Below are positions 34,787 to 45,170 of a stretch of 64,000 nucleotides of DNA, in pieces. The stretch is from Stigmatella ashevillena (GTDB taxonomy: Bacteria; Myxococcota; Myxococcia; Myxococcales; Myxococcaceae). The position numbers and the translations under genes are program-made. The notes below the pieces were generated by a model. That model was not told the DNA's origin. It searched no databases and worked only from the letters and a program-made list of their open reading frames with translations. Each line of letters opens with the position of its first letter. Positions within the stretch are counted from its first letter, which is position 1. The stretch covers positions 4,148,425-4,212,424 of the forward strand of contig NZ_JAQNDM010000002.1 of NCBI RefSeq assembly GCF_028368975.1, in the 5' to 3' direction.

Positions 34787-37700
34787 ATGTCCGAAGACCC
34801 TCGCTCCAAGCTCTCTCCGGCGAAGCTCGCGCTCCTGCGTGCCATGCAGCGCGGACAGCTCGCGGAGATGCAGGCCCCCCTGCCAACGCCTGCTCTGGAG
34901 GCACGCCCACAGCTCTCCTCGACCCAGGAGCGGCTGCTCTTCTTCGAGCAGCTCCACCCTGGCACCAGCGTGCAGAACCTCTGGAGCTTCTGGTGCCTGA
35001 CGGGCCCCTTGGAAGTGGCGGCGATCCAGCGCGCGGTGGAGGCGCTTGCCCAACGGCATGATGCGCTGCGGATGTGCTTCGCCTTCGAGGACGGCCATCC
35101 CACCCTTGTGGTGGATCCGGCGCCCCGGTTGAAGGTGGCCGTCGTGGAACTGGCCTCGCGGCCCATGCACGAGGAGCTGCTCCGGCTCGCCCGCGAACGC
35201 GCGGAGGCCCCCTTCGAACTCACTCGCGGCCCCCTGGCACGGGTCATCCTGTGGCAGACGCGGGCACAAGAGCACTGGTTGCTCTTGGTGGCGCATCACA
35301 CCGTCTTCGATGGCTGGTCGCTCGGCCTCTTCCTGCAGGAGTTGAGCGCGTACTACCGGGCGTATACGGCGGGCCAGCTCCCACCGGCTGAGTCCAAGCT
35401 GAGCTATGTTGAGGCCGTCCACAGGCAACGGACCGCCCTTCCCCCCGAGGCGCTGAAGCGACAACTGTCCTACTGGCGCGAGCAGCTGGGCGGGGAGTGG
35501 TCCGCGCTGCAGCTGCCGGGACAGCGGACCGCGGGGCGGAGCTTCGCGGGAGCGCTCTATCGCTTCGAAGTGCCAGCCACCCTCGCATCAGAGGTGAAGG
35601 CGCTCGGCCGCGCGGAGAACACCACGGCCTTCGCCGTCTTGCTCACTGCATTCTTCGCGGTGTTGCACCGCTTCAGCGGCGAGACAGAGCTGGTGGTGGG
35701 CACGCCCGTCTCGGGGCGCCTGCACCCAGGCCTGGAACAGGTGGTGGGCCCCTTCATCAACACGCTCGCCCTGCGCACGGACGTCTCAGGCAACCCCTCC
35801 TTCCGTGAACTCCTTCTGCGGGTGCGCGAACGGCTCGCGGGAGCCCTGGCGCACCGGGAGATACCGTTCCAACAGGTGGTGGAGGCACTTCCACGTGTCC
35901 GCACCGCGGGCCAGCAGCCGCCGTTCCAGGCGATGTTCATCTTTCACAACCAGCCCTCCGCGGCCTTCTCTGCCGAAGGATTGGAGGTGAGCCGGGTGGA
36001 GCTGGATGCCACCACTTCGCAGTTCAGCCTGTGCCTGGAGCTGGAAGATGCTCCGGGTGGGATGCGGGCCGTGTTCCAGTACGGCACGGACATCCTGGAA
36101 GCATCCCTCGTGGCCCGGATGGCAGCGGGCTTCCAGCGCCTGCTCACTTCAGCGGTGGCCGCCCCCAGACGCCGGATCCTGGAACTCCCCCTGCTCTCGG
36201 AGGCCGAGCGCCAGCAGCAACTCATCGAGTGGAACGCTACCTCCTCCCCCGTCCCCGCCTCCGACGTGGCCCAGGAGTTCGAGGACCAGGCACGCGCCAC
36301 CCCCCATGCGGTGGCCCTGCGCTTTGGACACGAGGCGCTCACCTACCGCGAGCTGGACGCGCGCGCGAGCACCCTCGCGGCCCAGCTCGCACGGCTCGGC
36401 GCGGGACCCGAGCACATCGTCGCCCTCTGCCTCCACCGTTCCGTGGAAATGGTGGTGGGCATGCTGGCCACGCTCAAGGCAGGCGCGGCCTACCTTCCCC
36501 TGGATCCCACCTACCCGCCCGCGCGGCTCTCCTTCATGCTCGAAGACAGCCGCGCCACCGTGCTCCTCACGGAGAACGCACTCAAGCCGCTCCTTGCCCA
36601 GGCCTCCCTTCCCGTGTTGCTGCTGGACGCGCAGGACCCCTTCGACAGTGGGATGCCCATGCGCTCCGCTCCCGGAATTCCTGCCGAGAGCCTCGCCTAT
36701 CTCATCTACACCTCTGGCTCCACCGGCACCCCCAAAGCGGTCATGGTGACACGGCGCAACCTCGCCGCATTCCTCCCAGCCATGGACTCGTGCCTGCGAA
36801 GGGAGGGCCCGGGGGTGTGGCTGGCGGTGACCACCATCGCCTTCGACATCGCGGGGCTGGAGCTGCTCTGGAGTCTCACCCGCGGCTTCACCGTGGTGCT
36901 GGCCCCCGAACAGAACGGCCGCGCCCGGCGTCCTGGGATCCCTCATGCGCCGCTGCCCGAACTCCTCTTGAACCACGGCGTCACCCACTTGCAGTGCACG
37001 CCCTCGCTCGCCTCCCTCCTCCTGGAGGACGCCAAGACCGCGCATGCGCTCGGGGGCTTGCGCACGCTCGTGCTGGGAGGAGAGGCCCTTCCTCCCGCCC
37101 TTGTGGCGCAGCTGCGCCAGTGGACACAGGCGCGGATCCTCAACGCCTACGGCCCCACCGAAACGACCATCTGGTCGTCCACACACGAGGTGACCGCCGC
37201 GGAGGAGCCCGTCTCCATCGGTCAGCCCATCGCGAACACCGAGCTCTACGTCCTCGACGCAGCACTGACCCCGGTGCCCATCGGGGCCGTGGGCGAGCTG
37301 TACATCGGCGGAGCGGGAGTGACACGAGGGTACGCCACACGGCCGGAGCTGACCGCGGAGCGCTTCGTCCCGGAGCCGTTCTCGGGCCGGATCGGCGCAA
37401 GGATGTACCGGACCGGAGATCGCGCGCGATACCGCCCGGACGGCCGGGTGGACTTCCTCGGGCGGGTGGATCACCAAGCCAAGCTGCGGGGCTTTCGCAT
37501 TGAGCTGGGCGAGGTGGAGTCCGTGGTGGGCCAGCACCCTGGCGTGCGGCAGGCGGCCGTCCTGGTGCGCGAGGACACTCCGGGAGCGCAACGGCTGGTG
37601 GCCTACTACGCGCCCACGGGGGAGCCCCCCTCTGCCGATGAACTGCGCGCCTTCATTCGGGAACGGCTCCCCGAGCACATGGTGCCCAGCGTCTGGATGT

Positions 37701-40700
37701 GCCTGGAGGAGCTACCGCTCACGGACAACGGGAAGGTGAACCGGCGCGCGCTCCCCGTCCCGCAGGTTCCAGACGAGGCTGCCTCCGAGCCCCTGGCAAC
37801 CTCTACCGAAGAGGTGGTGGCGCGCATCTGGGCGGAAGTGCTGCACCTGCCACGTGTGCACCGGACCAGCTCCTTTTTCGAGTTGGGGGGACACTCGTTG
37901 CTCGCCGCTCGCACCCTGGTGCGTCTCCGCGAGGCACTCGCGGTGGATGTTCCTCTCTCGCTGCTCTTCGAGAAGCCCGTGCTGGGAGAGCTGGCCGCCG
38001 CGCTCCAGGTGGCCGGGAAGACTTCGTCTCCCCCTGCGCCCAGGCGGCTGCCACCGGACACCCGCCCCGTGCCCTCCCCAGGCCAAGAGCAGCTGTGGTT
38101 CCTGGACCAGCTTGAACCGGACAGCCCGCTCTACAACCATGACGTGATGATCCGCCTCGCGGGTCCGCTCGACGAGAAGGCGCTTCAGCGTGCCCTCCAG
38201 GAGATCGTCCACCGCCACGAAGTGCTTCGGACCCTCTTCACCCGCGACGAAGATCAGGTGAGGCCCGTGGTGCGTGCGGACATGGAGGTCTCCCTCGAGA
38301 GGGAGGACTTCTCCCTGGTGCCCGAGGACGAGCGTCCGCGGGCACTCGAACGGGCCGCGGTGCTCCAGGCGCGCAGGCCCTTCTCTCTGGCCCACGGCCC
38401 ACTGCTGCGCTTCACCCTCTTCCGGCTGGCCGCGCATGAGCACGTTCTGCTGCTGGTCATCCATCACATCATCTGGGATGGGTGGTCCGCGGGCGTGCTG
38501 GCCCATGAGCTGGGGGCGTTGTACGAGGAGTTCGCTGCCAGCCGACCCTCGCCGCTGCCCGCCCTGCCGCTCCAGTACACCGATTATGCGGCCTGGCATC
38601 GCCAGGTGTTCTCGGGGAAGCGCCTGGAGGCGGAGCAGGCCTTCTGGCGCCACGAGCTGCCCGAGGCTCCACGGCTGGAGCTGCCCACCGACTCCCGGCG
38701 TCCACCGAAGCAACGCCTTGAGGGAGCCATCGAGCGAATCCAGCTGCCACGCCCGCTGGTGGCATCGCTGGAAGCACTGGGCCAGCGCGAGGGGGCCACG
38801 CTCTTCATGACCTTGCTGGCCGCATTCCAGACGTTCCTCCACCGTCTCACGGGCCAGGAGGACATCCGGGTCGGCGCCCCCGTGGCCAACCGCGGCCTCC
38901 CCGAGCTGGAGGGTCTGCTTGGCTACTTCGTCAACACCCTTGTCTTCCGGGGAGAGCTGGGGGGAGACCCCACCTTCCTGGAGTTGCTCCAACGGGTGCG
39001 GCAGACCGCGCTGCGCGTCTACGCCCACCAGGAGACGCCGTTTGCCCGAGTCGTGGAGGCCCTCCGGCCCGAGCGGGACCTGAGCACCTCCCCCCTCTTC
39101 CAGGTGATGCTCATCCTGCAGAATGCCCCCGTGGGCGAACTGCGCATGGGGTCGCTCCAGGTGGAACGGCTGGAGGTGCCCGTCACCACCGCCCGGTTCG
39201 ATCTGACCCTGATGCTGGAGCCAACACCCGAGGGATTGAGTGGCTGGATCAATTACGATACGGCCCTCTTCGAGGCGCGTACCATCCGCCGCTGGGTGGG
39301 GCAGCTCCAGGTTCTGCTCGAAGCGGTGGTGACCCGGCCAGCATCCCGGCTTTCCGAGCTCCCCTTGCTCTCTGCCCAGGAAATGGAACGCCTGCTCGCG
39401 CCCGTTTCCGAGACGGAGAGCACCTCGGGTGACCTGTGCCTGCATGAACTCTTCGAGAGACATGCTCAGCAAACGCCGGACGCCCTCGCGGTCTGTTTCG
39501 AAGATCGCTCGTGGACCTACGCCCAGCTTGAGGCACGCGCCAACCTCCTGACCCACGCGATGATCGAACGCGGCGTGGCCTCGGGGACCCGTGTGGCGCT
39601 CCTGCTGGAGACCGGCTTCGAGCAGGTCGCGGCGGGGCTCGCGGTGCTCAAGGCGGGGGGGGCCATGGTGTACCTCGATGTCCTCCACCCCGAGGGCCGT
39701 CTGGAGCAGATCCTCGATGATGTGGAGCCGGCCGGTCTCCTCTCCACGCCCTCGGCGCTCGCGGCCCACCCAGCATTGGCAGCACGGGTGCCCTGGGTGC
39801 TGGACGTGACGCAGGTGACCGGTCCCGTCGGCGCCGCGGGGACTCACGGAAGAGCCCGGCCAGAAGACGCGGCCTATCTCGTCTACACCTCGGGCTCCAC
39901 GGGCCGCCCCAAGGGAATCGAGCAATCCCACCGCAGCTTCCGCCAGTTCCTGGAATGGCAATCCGCCGAGTTCGGCATGGCGGCCCAAAAGCGGATCGCC
40001 ATCTGGTCGCCCATCACCTACGACGCCTGCTACTGCGAGCTGCTGGGCGCGCTGTGCTTCGGCGCGACGGCGGTCCTGGCTCCGCTGGAGGTCCGCGTCA
40101 GCCCTACCGCCATGAAGGACTGGTTGCGCCGCGAGCGCATCCATCTTTTACAGACAGTACCAAGCTTCGCCACGCGCTTGTTGGAGTCGTTGGAGCCCTC
40201 CGCAGCAGGCGCCGCATTCCCGGAACTCCAGTATGTGCTCCTGTCGGGAGAGCCCCTGCCCGTTCCCTTCGCCCGCGCGTGGCTGGAGCGGCTGGGGCCG
40301 CAACCCGCGTTGATCAACCTGTACGGGCCTACCGAGACGGTGCTCGCCACACATTACGCCGTGCGCGAGGTCGCGGCCCACGCGAGATCCATCCCAGTGG
40401 GCGAGGCCATCGGCGGCAGACAGATCCTCCTGCTCGACGCGAACCAGCGCCCGACGCCCCCTGGCGCCAAGGGCGAGGTCTATATCCGCAGCCGCTACCT
40501 CACGCGTGGCTACTTCCGGCGCGAGGAGGAGACACGCAAGGTCTTCCTGAGCAATCCGCTCACGGGGCGAGACGACGATCCCGTCTACCGGACCGGAGAC
40601 TTCGCGCGGCTGAGCGCGGATGGAACGCTGGAGTTCTTCGGGCGCTCGGATCACCTGGTGAAGATCCGGGGCAACCGGGTGGAGTTGGGAGAGGTGGAGA

Positions 40701-41335
40701 CCGTGCTCGCGCGCCACGAGGCCGTGGTGGAGTGCGCCGTGGTACTGCGGCTGGCCGAGAAGACGGAGGAGCCGCGCCTGGTGGCCTACGTCGTGGCCAC
40801 GCGGGCACTCCCGGTGGGGGAACTGCGCGAGTACCTCTCGCGTCAACTGCCTGCATTCATGGTGCCCTCGTTCTTCGTCCCACTGGAGAAGCTGCCCCGC
40901 ACGAGCACCCACAAGATCGACCGGTCCGCCCTGCCCGCGCCGGCCCTGCCACGCCCCGGCCAGGAGGCGGGATGGGTGGATCCCTCGGCCGGATACGAGC
41001 GGAGGATCGCTGAAATCTGGCAAGAGGTGCTCGGACTGGAGCGGGTGGGCGCGCACGACAACTTCTTCGACCTGGGAGGCCACTCGCTGCTGCTGGTCCA
41101 GGTCCAGGGACGGCTGGAACGGGCACTGGGGCAGCCGGTACCGCTTGTCACCCTGCTGCAACACCCCACGGTCAGCGCACTGGCCCGGTGGTGCACGCAA
41201 GCCCCGCCGCCCCCCAGGGTGGAGCAGCACCAGAGCCAGGCTGAGCACCGGCGTGCCGCCATGAAGAGACTGATGGAGCGGCGTGCCTCTCCCCCCTCGA
41301 AGGGCAAGACCGGGAACGACAACGATGGACACTAA
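34787..41335 (+). CDS. Bimodular NRPS C-A-PCP-C-A-PCP
   Basis: A 2182-residue NRPS. Module 1: C domain (HHTVFDG near 170), A domain (YTSGSTGTPKA near 641, NAYGPTETT), PCP (GGHSLL near 1034). Its code read by eye is DILQVGAIWK, close to glycine codes. Module 2: C domain (HHIIWDG near 1225), A domain (YTSGSTGRPKG near 1700, NLYGPTETV), PCP (GGHSLL near 2097). Its code reads DACQLSLLAK, which I cannot assign; the A4 region YDACYCELLGAL is atypical. After the last PCP there is only a basic tail of about 50 residues, so no thioesterase or reductase. No epimerase or methyltransferase domains are visible. It heads an operon with a hydroxylase, P450, exporter and glycosyltransferase. Confidence 0.93.
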   Translation: MSEDPRSKLSPAKLALLRAMQRGQLAEMQAPLPTPALEARPQLSSTQERLLFFEQLHPGTSVQNLWSFWCLTGPLEVAAIQRAVEALAQRHDALRMCFAFEDGHPTLVVDPAPRLKVAVVELASRPMHEELLRLARERAEAPFELTRGPLARVILWQTRAQEHWLLLVAHHTVFDGWSLGLFLQELSAYYRAYTAGQLPPAESKLSYVEAVHRQRTALPPEALKRQLSYWREQLGGEWSALQLPGQRTAGRSFAGALYRFEVPATLASEVKALGRAENTTAFAVLLTAFFAVLHRFSGETELVVGTPVSGRLHPGLEQVVGPFINTLALRTDVSGNPSFRELLLRVRERLAGALAHREIPFQQVVEALPRVRTAGQQPPFQAMFIFHNQPSAAFSAEGLEVSRVELDATTSQFSLCLELEDAPGGMRAVFQYGTDILEASLVARMAAGFQRLLTSAVAAPRRRILELPLLSEAERQQQLIEWNATSSPVPASDVAQEFEDQARATPHAVALRFGHEALTYRELDARASTLAAQLARLGAGPEHIVALCLHRSVEMVVGMLATLKAGAAYLPLDPTYPPARLSFMLEDSRATVLLTENALKPLLAQASLPVLLLDAQDPFDSGMPMRSAPGIPAESLAYLIYTSGSTGTPKAVMVTRRNLAAFLPAMDSCLRREGPGVWLAVTTIAFDIAGLELLWSLTRGFTVVLAPEQNGRARRPGIPHAPLPELLLNHGVTHLQCTPSLASLLLEDAKTAHALGGLRTLVLGGEALPPALVAQLRQWTQARILNAYGPTETTIWSSTHEVTAAEEPVSIGQPIANTELYVLDAALTPVPIGAVGELYIGGAGVTRGYATRPELTAERFVPEPFSGRIGARMYRTGDRARYRPDGRVDFLGRVDHQAKLRGFRIELGEVESVVGQHPGVRQAAVLVREDTPGAQRLVAYYAPTGEPPSADELRAFIRERLPEHMVPSVWMCLEELPLTDNGKVNRRALPVPQVPDEAASEPLATSTEEVVARIWAEVLHLPRVHRTSSFFELGGHSLLAARTLVRLREALAVDVPLSLLFEKPVLGELAAALQVAGKTSSPPAPRRLPPDTRPVPSPGQEQLWFLDQLEPDSPLYNHDVMIRLAGPLDEKALQRALQEIVHRHEVLRTLFTRDEDQVRPVVRADMEVSLEREDFSLVPEDERPRALERAAVLQARRPFSLAHGPLLRFTLFRLAAHEHVLLLVIHHIIWDGWSAGVLAHELGALYEEFAASRPSPLPALPLQYTDYAAWHRQVFSGKRLEAEQAFWRHELPEAPRLELPTDSRRPPKQRLEGAIERIQLPRPLVASLEALGQREGATLFMTLLAAFQTFLHRLTGQEDIRVGAPVANRGLPELEGLLGYFVNTLVFRGELGGDPTFLELLQRVRQTALRVYAHQETPFARVVEALRPERDLSTSPLFQVMLILQNAPVGELRMGSLQVERLEVPVTTARFDLTLMLEPTPEGLSGWINYDTALFEARTIRRWVGQLQVLLEAVVTRPASRLSELPLLSAQEMERLLAPVSETESTSGDLCLHELFERHAQQTPDALAVCFEDRSWTYAQLEARANLLTHAMIERGVASGTRVALLLETGFEQVAAGLAVLKAGGAMVYLDVLHPEGRLEQILDDVEPAGLLSTPSALAAHPALAARVPWVLDVTQVTGPVGAAGTHGRARPEDAAYLVYTSGSTGRPKGIEQSHRSFRQFLEWQSAEFGMAAQKRIAIWSPITYDACYCELLGALCFGATAVLAPLEVRVSPTAMKDWLRRERIHLLQTVPSFATRLLESLEPSAAGAAFPELQYVLLSGEPLPVPFARAWLERLGPQPALINLYGPTETVLATHYAVREVAAHARSIPVGEAIGGRQILLLDANQRPTPPGAKGEVYIRSRYLTRGYFRREEETRKVFLSNPLTGRDDDPVYRTGDFARLSADGTLEFFGRSDHLVKIRGNRVELGEVETVLARHEAVVECAVVLRLAEKTEEPRLVAYVVATRALPVGELREYLSRQLPAFMVPSFFVPLEKLPRTSTHKIDRSALPAPALPRPGQEAGWVDPSAGYERRIAEIWQEVLGLERVGAHDNFFDLGGHSLLLVQVQGRLERALGQPVPLVTLLQHPTVSALARWCTQAPPPPRVEQHQSQAEHRRAAMKRLMERRASPPSKGKTGNDNDGH

Positions 41336-42095
41336 GAAGATCCTCGAAGAGCTGACGCGCCGCTTCTCCAGCCAGGGGATGGAGCGCGTGGAGGAGTGCC
41401 TCAAGTACATGGGTGGTGAGAAGGCCCCGGTCTACCCCCACCCGCACCAAGAGCCCACCCGGCTCTACTTCCCCGGCCTGAGTGCCAAGGCGTGGCACGA
41501 CACGGCGGACTTTCCCTGGGTCGCGGACATCGAACGCTCGTGGCAAGCCGTCCTCGGCGAACTCCAAGCCCTCCAGGAGAGCAAGGCAGGCTTCTACCCC
41601 TACGAGGACCCCTACACCCTGGAGCTCGGTTGGAAGGGCTGGGACACCTATACGCTCTACCGCAAGGGCAAGCGGCACGAGAAGAACGCCGCCCGCTGTC
41701 CGCAGACCATTCAGCTGCTGGAGAAATCACCGCGCGGGGTGCGCCAGGGCATGTTCACGCGCCTCAACCCAGGAGCACACCTGACGCCCCACACGGGCGG
41801 CGTGAACGTGGTGCTCACCTGCCACCTGGGGTTGATCATCCCCGAGGGGTGCGCCATCCGCGTGGGGGATGACATCCGGGGATGGACGCCGGGCAAGTGC
41901 CTCATCTTCGACGACAGCTTCATCCATGAGGCGTGGCACAAGGGCAGCGAGGTGCGGACCATTCTCCTGTGGGACATTTGGCACCCGGATCTCACCGAAG
42001 TGGAGATCCAGGCGCTCAACTACCTGTTTCCCATCTTCGACAAGTCGTTGCGAGGCGGTGATCGGGCTGCCGCCGGTGGAATGAATCAGCGATGA
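41325..42095 (+). CDS. Aspartyl/asparaginyl beta-hydroxylase-family (AspH/SyrP-like) oxygenase
   Basis: The start ATG (41325) overlaps the NRPS stop by 11 bp, which indicates translational coupling. The 256-residue protein carries the AspH signature: FTRLNPGAHLTPHTGG with the first iron His (about residue 156), then CLIFDDSFIHEAWHKG with the second His and RTILLWDIWHP. These are nonheme Fe(II)/2-oxoglutarate oxygenases. In NRPS clusters relatives such as SyrP hydroxylate the beta carbon of an amino acid bound to the peptidyl carrier. It probably hydroxylates a residue loaded by the adjacent NRPS. Which residue is unknown. Confidence 0.88.
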   Translation: MDTKKILEELTRRFSSQGMERVEECLKYMGGEKAPVYPHPHQEPTRLYFPGLSAKAWHDTADFPWVADIERSWQAVLGELQALQESKAGFYPYEDPYTLELGWKGWDTYTLYRKGKRHEKNAARCPQTIQLLEKSPRGVRQGMFTRLNPGAHLTPHTGGVNVVLTCHLGLIIPEGCAIRVGDDIRGWTPGKCLIFDDSFIHEAWHKGSEVRTILLWDIWHPDLTEVEIQALNYLFPIFDKSLRGGDRAAAGGMNQR

Positions 42096-42159
42096 GCTGG
42101 AGGCACCGGACATTGAACGGACCTGAGCTGGCATATACCTTCAGGGTCCAGGAGAGCGC

Positions 42160-43509
42160 ATGACCGGCCCCGCACGCGCAGCATTTCGTCTCGAAGGATG
42201 GCGCAAGCTGGAGTTCCTGCGCCGGATGGCCGGGAACGCCCAGGCGGCGTTCCGGTGGATGCACGCCACGTACGGGAAGACCATCGCGATGCACATCCGG
42301 GGTGGAGAGTACGTCTCCACCATTGAACTCAGCAGCGTGCAGCGCGTGCTCAAAGACAATCACCAGAACTACAGCAAGGGCACCCAGTACACCGAGTTCG
42401 AGCCCTTGTGGGGGAAGGAAAACCTGCTCGCTTCGCACGGCAATGTCTGGGCACGTCATCGCCGCGTCGTGGCGGCCGAGTTCCACCCAGGCCACCTCGC
42501 GCACTACCAGCCACTGATTATCCACCACACGCGGGCGCTGCTCGACTCGTACGCACAAGGCTCGCGCACGGGCAAATCCTTCCCGCTGTACGACGGGGTG
42601 CGATCCCTGATCACACGCATCCTGTGCGACAAGTGGTTCGGCGTGCTGCCCGACTCGGACGTCCAGCACATGGGTGGACTGCTCACCGAACTCACCGACA
42701 TCGCCGGCGCGCGCGCATTTGTCCCCATCAAGCTGCCGTTGTGGCTGCCCACGCCCACTCACGTCCGCTATCGCCGCCTGCTGGACGAGCTCCAGGCCCT
42801 GCTCGCGCGCATCCTGCATGAGCACGGGGCCGAGGCTCAGGCCCGAATGAACCTGCTCGGCCAGATGCTGGCCGCCCAGAACGCCGAGCCCCAGCACGCC
42901 ATGACCGGGCAGGAGCTGCTCGGCAACCTTGTCGTGCTGTTGCTGGCCGCCTACGAGACGCCGACACTGGGGTGGACGCTCTACTTCCTTGGCAAGTCCC
43001 CCCATGCCGCCGAACGCATCCAAGCGGAAGTCCAGCAGGTGTTGGGCGAGCGCGCCCCGGAGATGGAGGACCTGCCGCGCCTGCGGTACGTGCGCATGTG
43101 CGTCGACGAGGGGATGCGAATGTTCACGGTCTCACCCCTGCTGATACGCCAGGCGCTGGCCCCTGATGCGCTTGGCGCCCATCCCATCGAGGCCGGAACC
43201 CACGTCGTGGTCCCCTCGTGTGTCCTCCATCAGGATCCGGAGCTGTGGCCCCAGCCGCATGAGTTCCAACCGGAGCGCTTCGCGGATCCAGCGAGCATCC
43301 CGCCCCTCAGCTTCATGCCCTTTGGCAAGGGGGCTCGCGAATGCATTGGCAGCGCATTGGCGCGCCAGTTCAGCACGGCCATCGTGGCAATGCTGTTTCA
43401 GCGCTACACGTACACCCTCGAGCCGGGCTACGAGGCCCGACCCAACAACAAGTTCACCCCCTATCCCCTGGGCAGCGTCCCGGCGTACCTGCAGCCGCGG
43501 GCTGCGTAA
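42160..43509 (+). CDS. Cytochrome P450 monooxygenase
   Basis: A 449-residue P450. The heme-binding loop is FMPFGKGARECIG with Cys near residue 395; the ExxR pair of the K helix appears as DEGMR in RMCVDEGMRMF; the I helix has LLLAAYETPTLGW, where the usual A/G-G-x-E/D-T reads AAYET. FQPERF precedes the heme loop as usual. No membrane anchor is seen and ferredoxin partners are not encoded nearby. It most resembles class I/CYP4-102-like fatty-chain or peptide hydroxylases, but the substrate cannot be read. It lies 64 bp downstream of the AspH gene in the same operon. Confidence 0.92.
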   Translation: MTGPARAAFRLEGWRKLEFLRRMAGNAQAAFRWMHATYGKTIAMHIRGGEYVSTIELSSVQRVLKDNHQNYSKGTQYTEFEPLWGKENLLASHGNVWARHRRVVAAEFHPGHLAHYQPLIIHHTRALLDSYAQGSRTGKSFPLYDGVRSLITRILCDKWFGVLPDSDVQHMGGLLTELTDIAGARAFVPIKLPLWLPTPTHVRYRRLLDELQALLARILHEHGAEAQARMNLLGQMLAAQNAEPQHAMTGQELLGNLVVLLLAAYETPTLGWTLYFLGKSPHAAERIQAEVQQVLGERAPEMEDLPRLRYVRMCVDEGMRMFTVSPLLIRQALAPDALGAHPIEAGTHVVVPSCVLHQDPELWPQPHEFQPERFADPASIPPLSFMPFGKGARECIGSALARQFSTAIVAMLFQRYTYTLEPGYEARPNNKFTPYPLGSVPAYLQPRAA

Positions 43510-43524
43510 TCCCCAGGCCTGGAC

Positions 43525-45126
43525 ATGCTCCAGCTGCTCCTCGGCGAATCCCGGCGGCAAGTGCTGCTCTCCGCCATGGGCGGACTGGTCGCCGGTGCGG
43601 CCACGGCAGGCTTGCTCGAGCTCACCCACCAGGCTCTCGCCACCCCCGAGCCCCCGGCGTGGAGCGGGTGGGCATTCGCGGGCCTGTGTGCTGTCTCCAC
43701 TGGCACCCGGCTTGTCTCGGAGTTCTATATCCAGCGGAGCACATTGGAGCTGGTTCACTCGTTGCGCCAGCGTCTCGCCCGCCGCCTCACCGCCGCGCCC
43801 ATTCAAGCCATTGAGGCCCTCGGCGCCCCCACGCTGCTCGCCGCCGTGACGGACGATGTCATCCACATCTCGCAGGGCGTACCCCACGCGTGCGTCCTCC
43901 TGATGACCGCCCTGTTCCTGCTCGCATGCGTGCTCTACCTGGCCCTGCTGTCGCCGGGCCTGCTGGGACTGCTTTTGCTGCTCGGCATCGGGGGCGTGGG
44001 GCTCTGGCAATGGGTGATGCGCTGGGCCCAGTCCCGGCTCAAACTCGCCCACGGCGCCAACGAGGCCCTGCACCATGCCCTCCAAGGGCTGACGGAGGGC
44101 AGCCGGCAGCTCAAGCTGAGCCGGGCCAGCCGCGACGACTTCTTTTCGATGGCGGTGGAGCCCGCCGCCGAGCGTGCCCGGATGCACCTGCAGCGGGCGC
44201 GCGGGTGGTACGCGGCCGCGGATGCGGGCTCCCAACTGCTCTTTTTCATCAGCCTCGGACTGATCATCTCCCTGGGGGGACGTCTTCCCGGAGTCCGCGA
44301 GAGCGTGCTGCCCATGGCCGTGATGGTGCTGATGTTCACTCTGGAGCCGCTCCGGCGCACGCTCTCCGGCTTGCCCTTGCTCGCGCAGGCCCAGGTTTCG
44401 CTGCGAAACCTGCGGCGCATTGAAGCCGCGCTGGAGCACGCGGCGCCCGAGGCCCCGCCGCTCACGCCCCCCGCTCGCCTCGCCTGGCGTCAGCTGGAGC
44501 TGCGCGGCATCCAACTGCGTCATCCCGAAGCCCGGGAGCGGGGCTTCCAACTCGGCCCCCTGGATCTCGTGCTACGCCCTGGCGAACTGGTCTTCCTCGT
44601 CGGAGGCAACGGCCACGGCAAATCGACCTTGGGGAAGATCCTCACCGGCCTCTACATCCCGGATGCCGGACACATCGCCTTGGATGGCGAGCGCATCACC
44701 CCCAACAACCGCGAGTGGTACCGGCAACACTTCTCGGTGGTCTTCTCGGACCACTACCTGTTCGAGGACCTCCATGCGCGTGACGCGGCGCTCGACGCCC
44801 GGGCACGCGAGTCCCTGGCCCTTCTCGGCGTGGAGTCCAAAGTGGACGTGCGCGAGGGGACTTTCTCCACCACGGCGCTGTCTCAAGGCCAGCGAAAGCG
44901 GCTCGCCCTCGCCGCCGCGCTGGTGGAAGACCGGCCCCTCTACGTGCTCGACGAGTGGGCCGCCGAGCAAGATCCGGTGTTCAAGCAGACTTTCTACGAA
45001 CACATCCTCCCGGCCCTGCGGGCTCAAGGCAAGACCGTGCTGGTCATCAGCCACGATGACCGCTACTTCCACCTGGCTGACCGTCTCCTGGAACTGGTGG
45101 ACGGAGCGCTGCATGAGCGCTTTTGA
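43525..45126 (+). CDS. Peptide-exporter ABC half-transporter (PvdE/SyrD type), copy 1
   Basis: A 533-residue fusion of a six-helix membrane domain (about 1-300) and an ATPase (about 320-533). The Walker A reads GGNGHGKST, the signature LSQGQRKRLALA, and Walker B LYVLDEWAAEQDP; the H-loop is VISHDDRYFHLADR. This short layout is typical of cyclic-peptide/siderophore exporters (PvdE, SyrD). It should work as a dimer, either with itself or with the similar 541-residue copy at 48582-50207. It lies 15 bp downstream of the P450 and is predicted to export the cluster product. Confidence 0.9.
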   Translation: MLQLLLGESRRQVLLSAMGGLVAGAATAGLLELTHQALATPEPPAWSGWAFAGLCAVSTGTRLVSEFYIQRSTLELVHSLRQRLARRLTAAPIQAIEALGAPTLLAAVTDDVIHISQGVPHACVLLMTALFLLACVLYLALLSPGLLGLLLLLGIGGVGLWQWVMRWAQSRLKLAHGANEALHHALQGLTEGSRQLKLSRASRDDFFSMAVEPAAERARMHLQRARGWYAAADAGSQLLFFISLGLIISLGGRLPGVRESVLPMAVMVLMFTLEPLRRTLSGLPLLAQAQVSLRNLRRIEAALEHAAPEAPPLTPPARLAWRQLELRGIQLRHPEARERGFQLGPLDLVLRPGELVFLVGGNGHGKSTLGKILTGLYIPDAGHIALDGERITPNNREWYRQHFSVVFSDHYLFEDLHARDAALDARARESLALLGVESKVDVREGTFSTTALSQGQRKRLALAAALVEDRPLYVLDEWAAEQDPVFKQTFYEHILPALRAQGKTVLVISHDDRYFHLADRLLELVDGALHERF

Positions 45127-45170
45127 GCGCGTCTTCACCCTTCCGGGTCTCGTCCATTAGGCTGCGGCGC

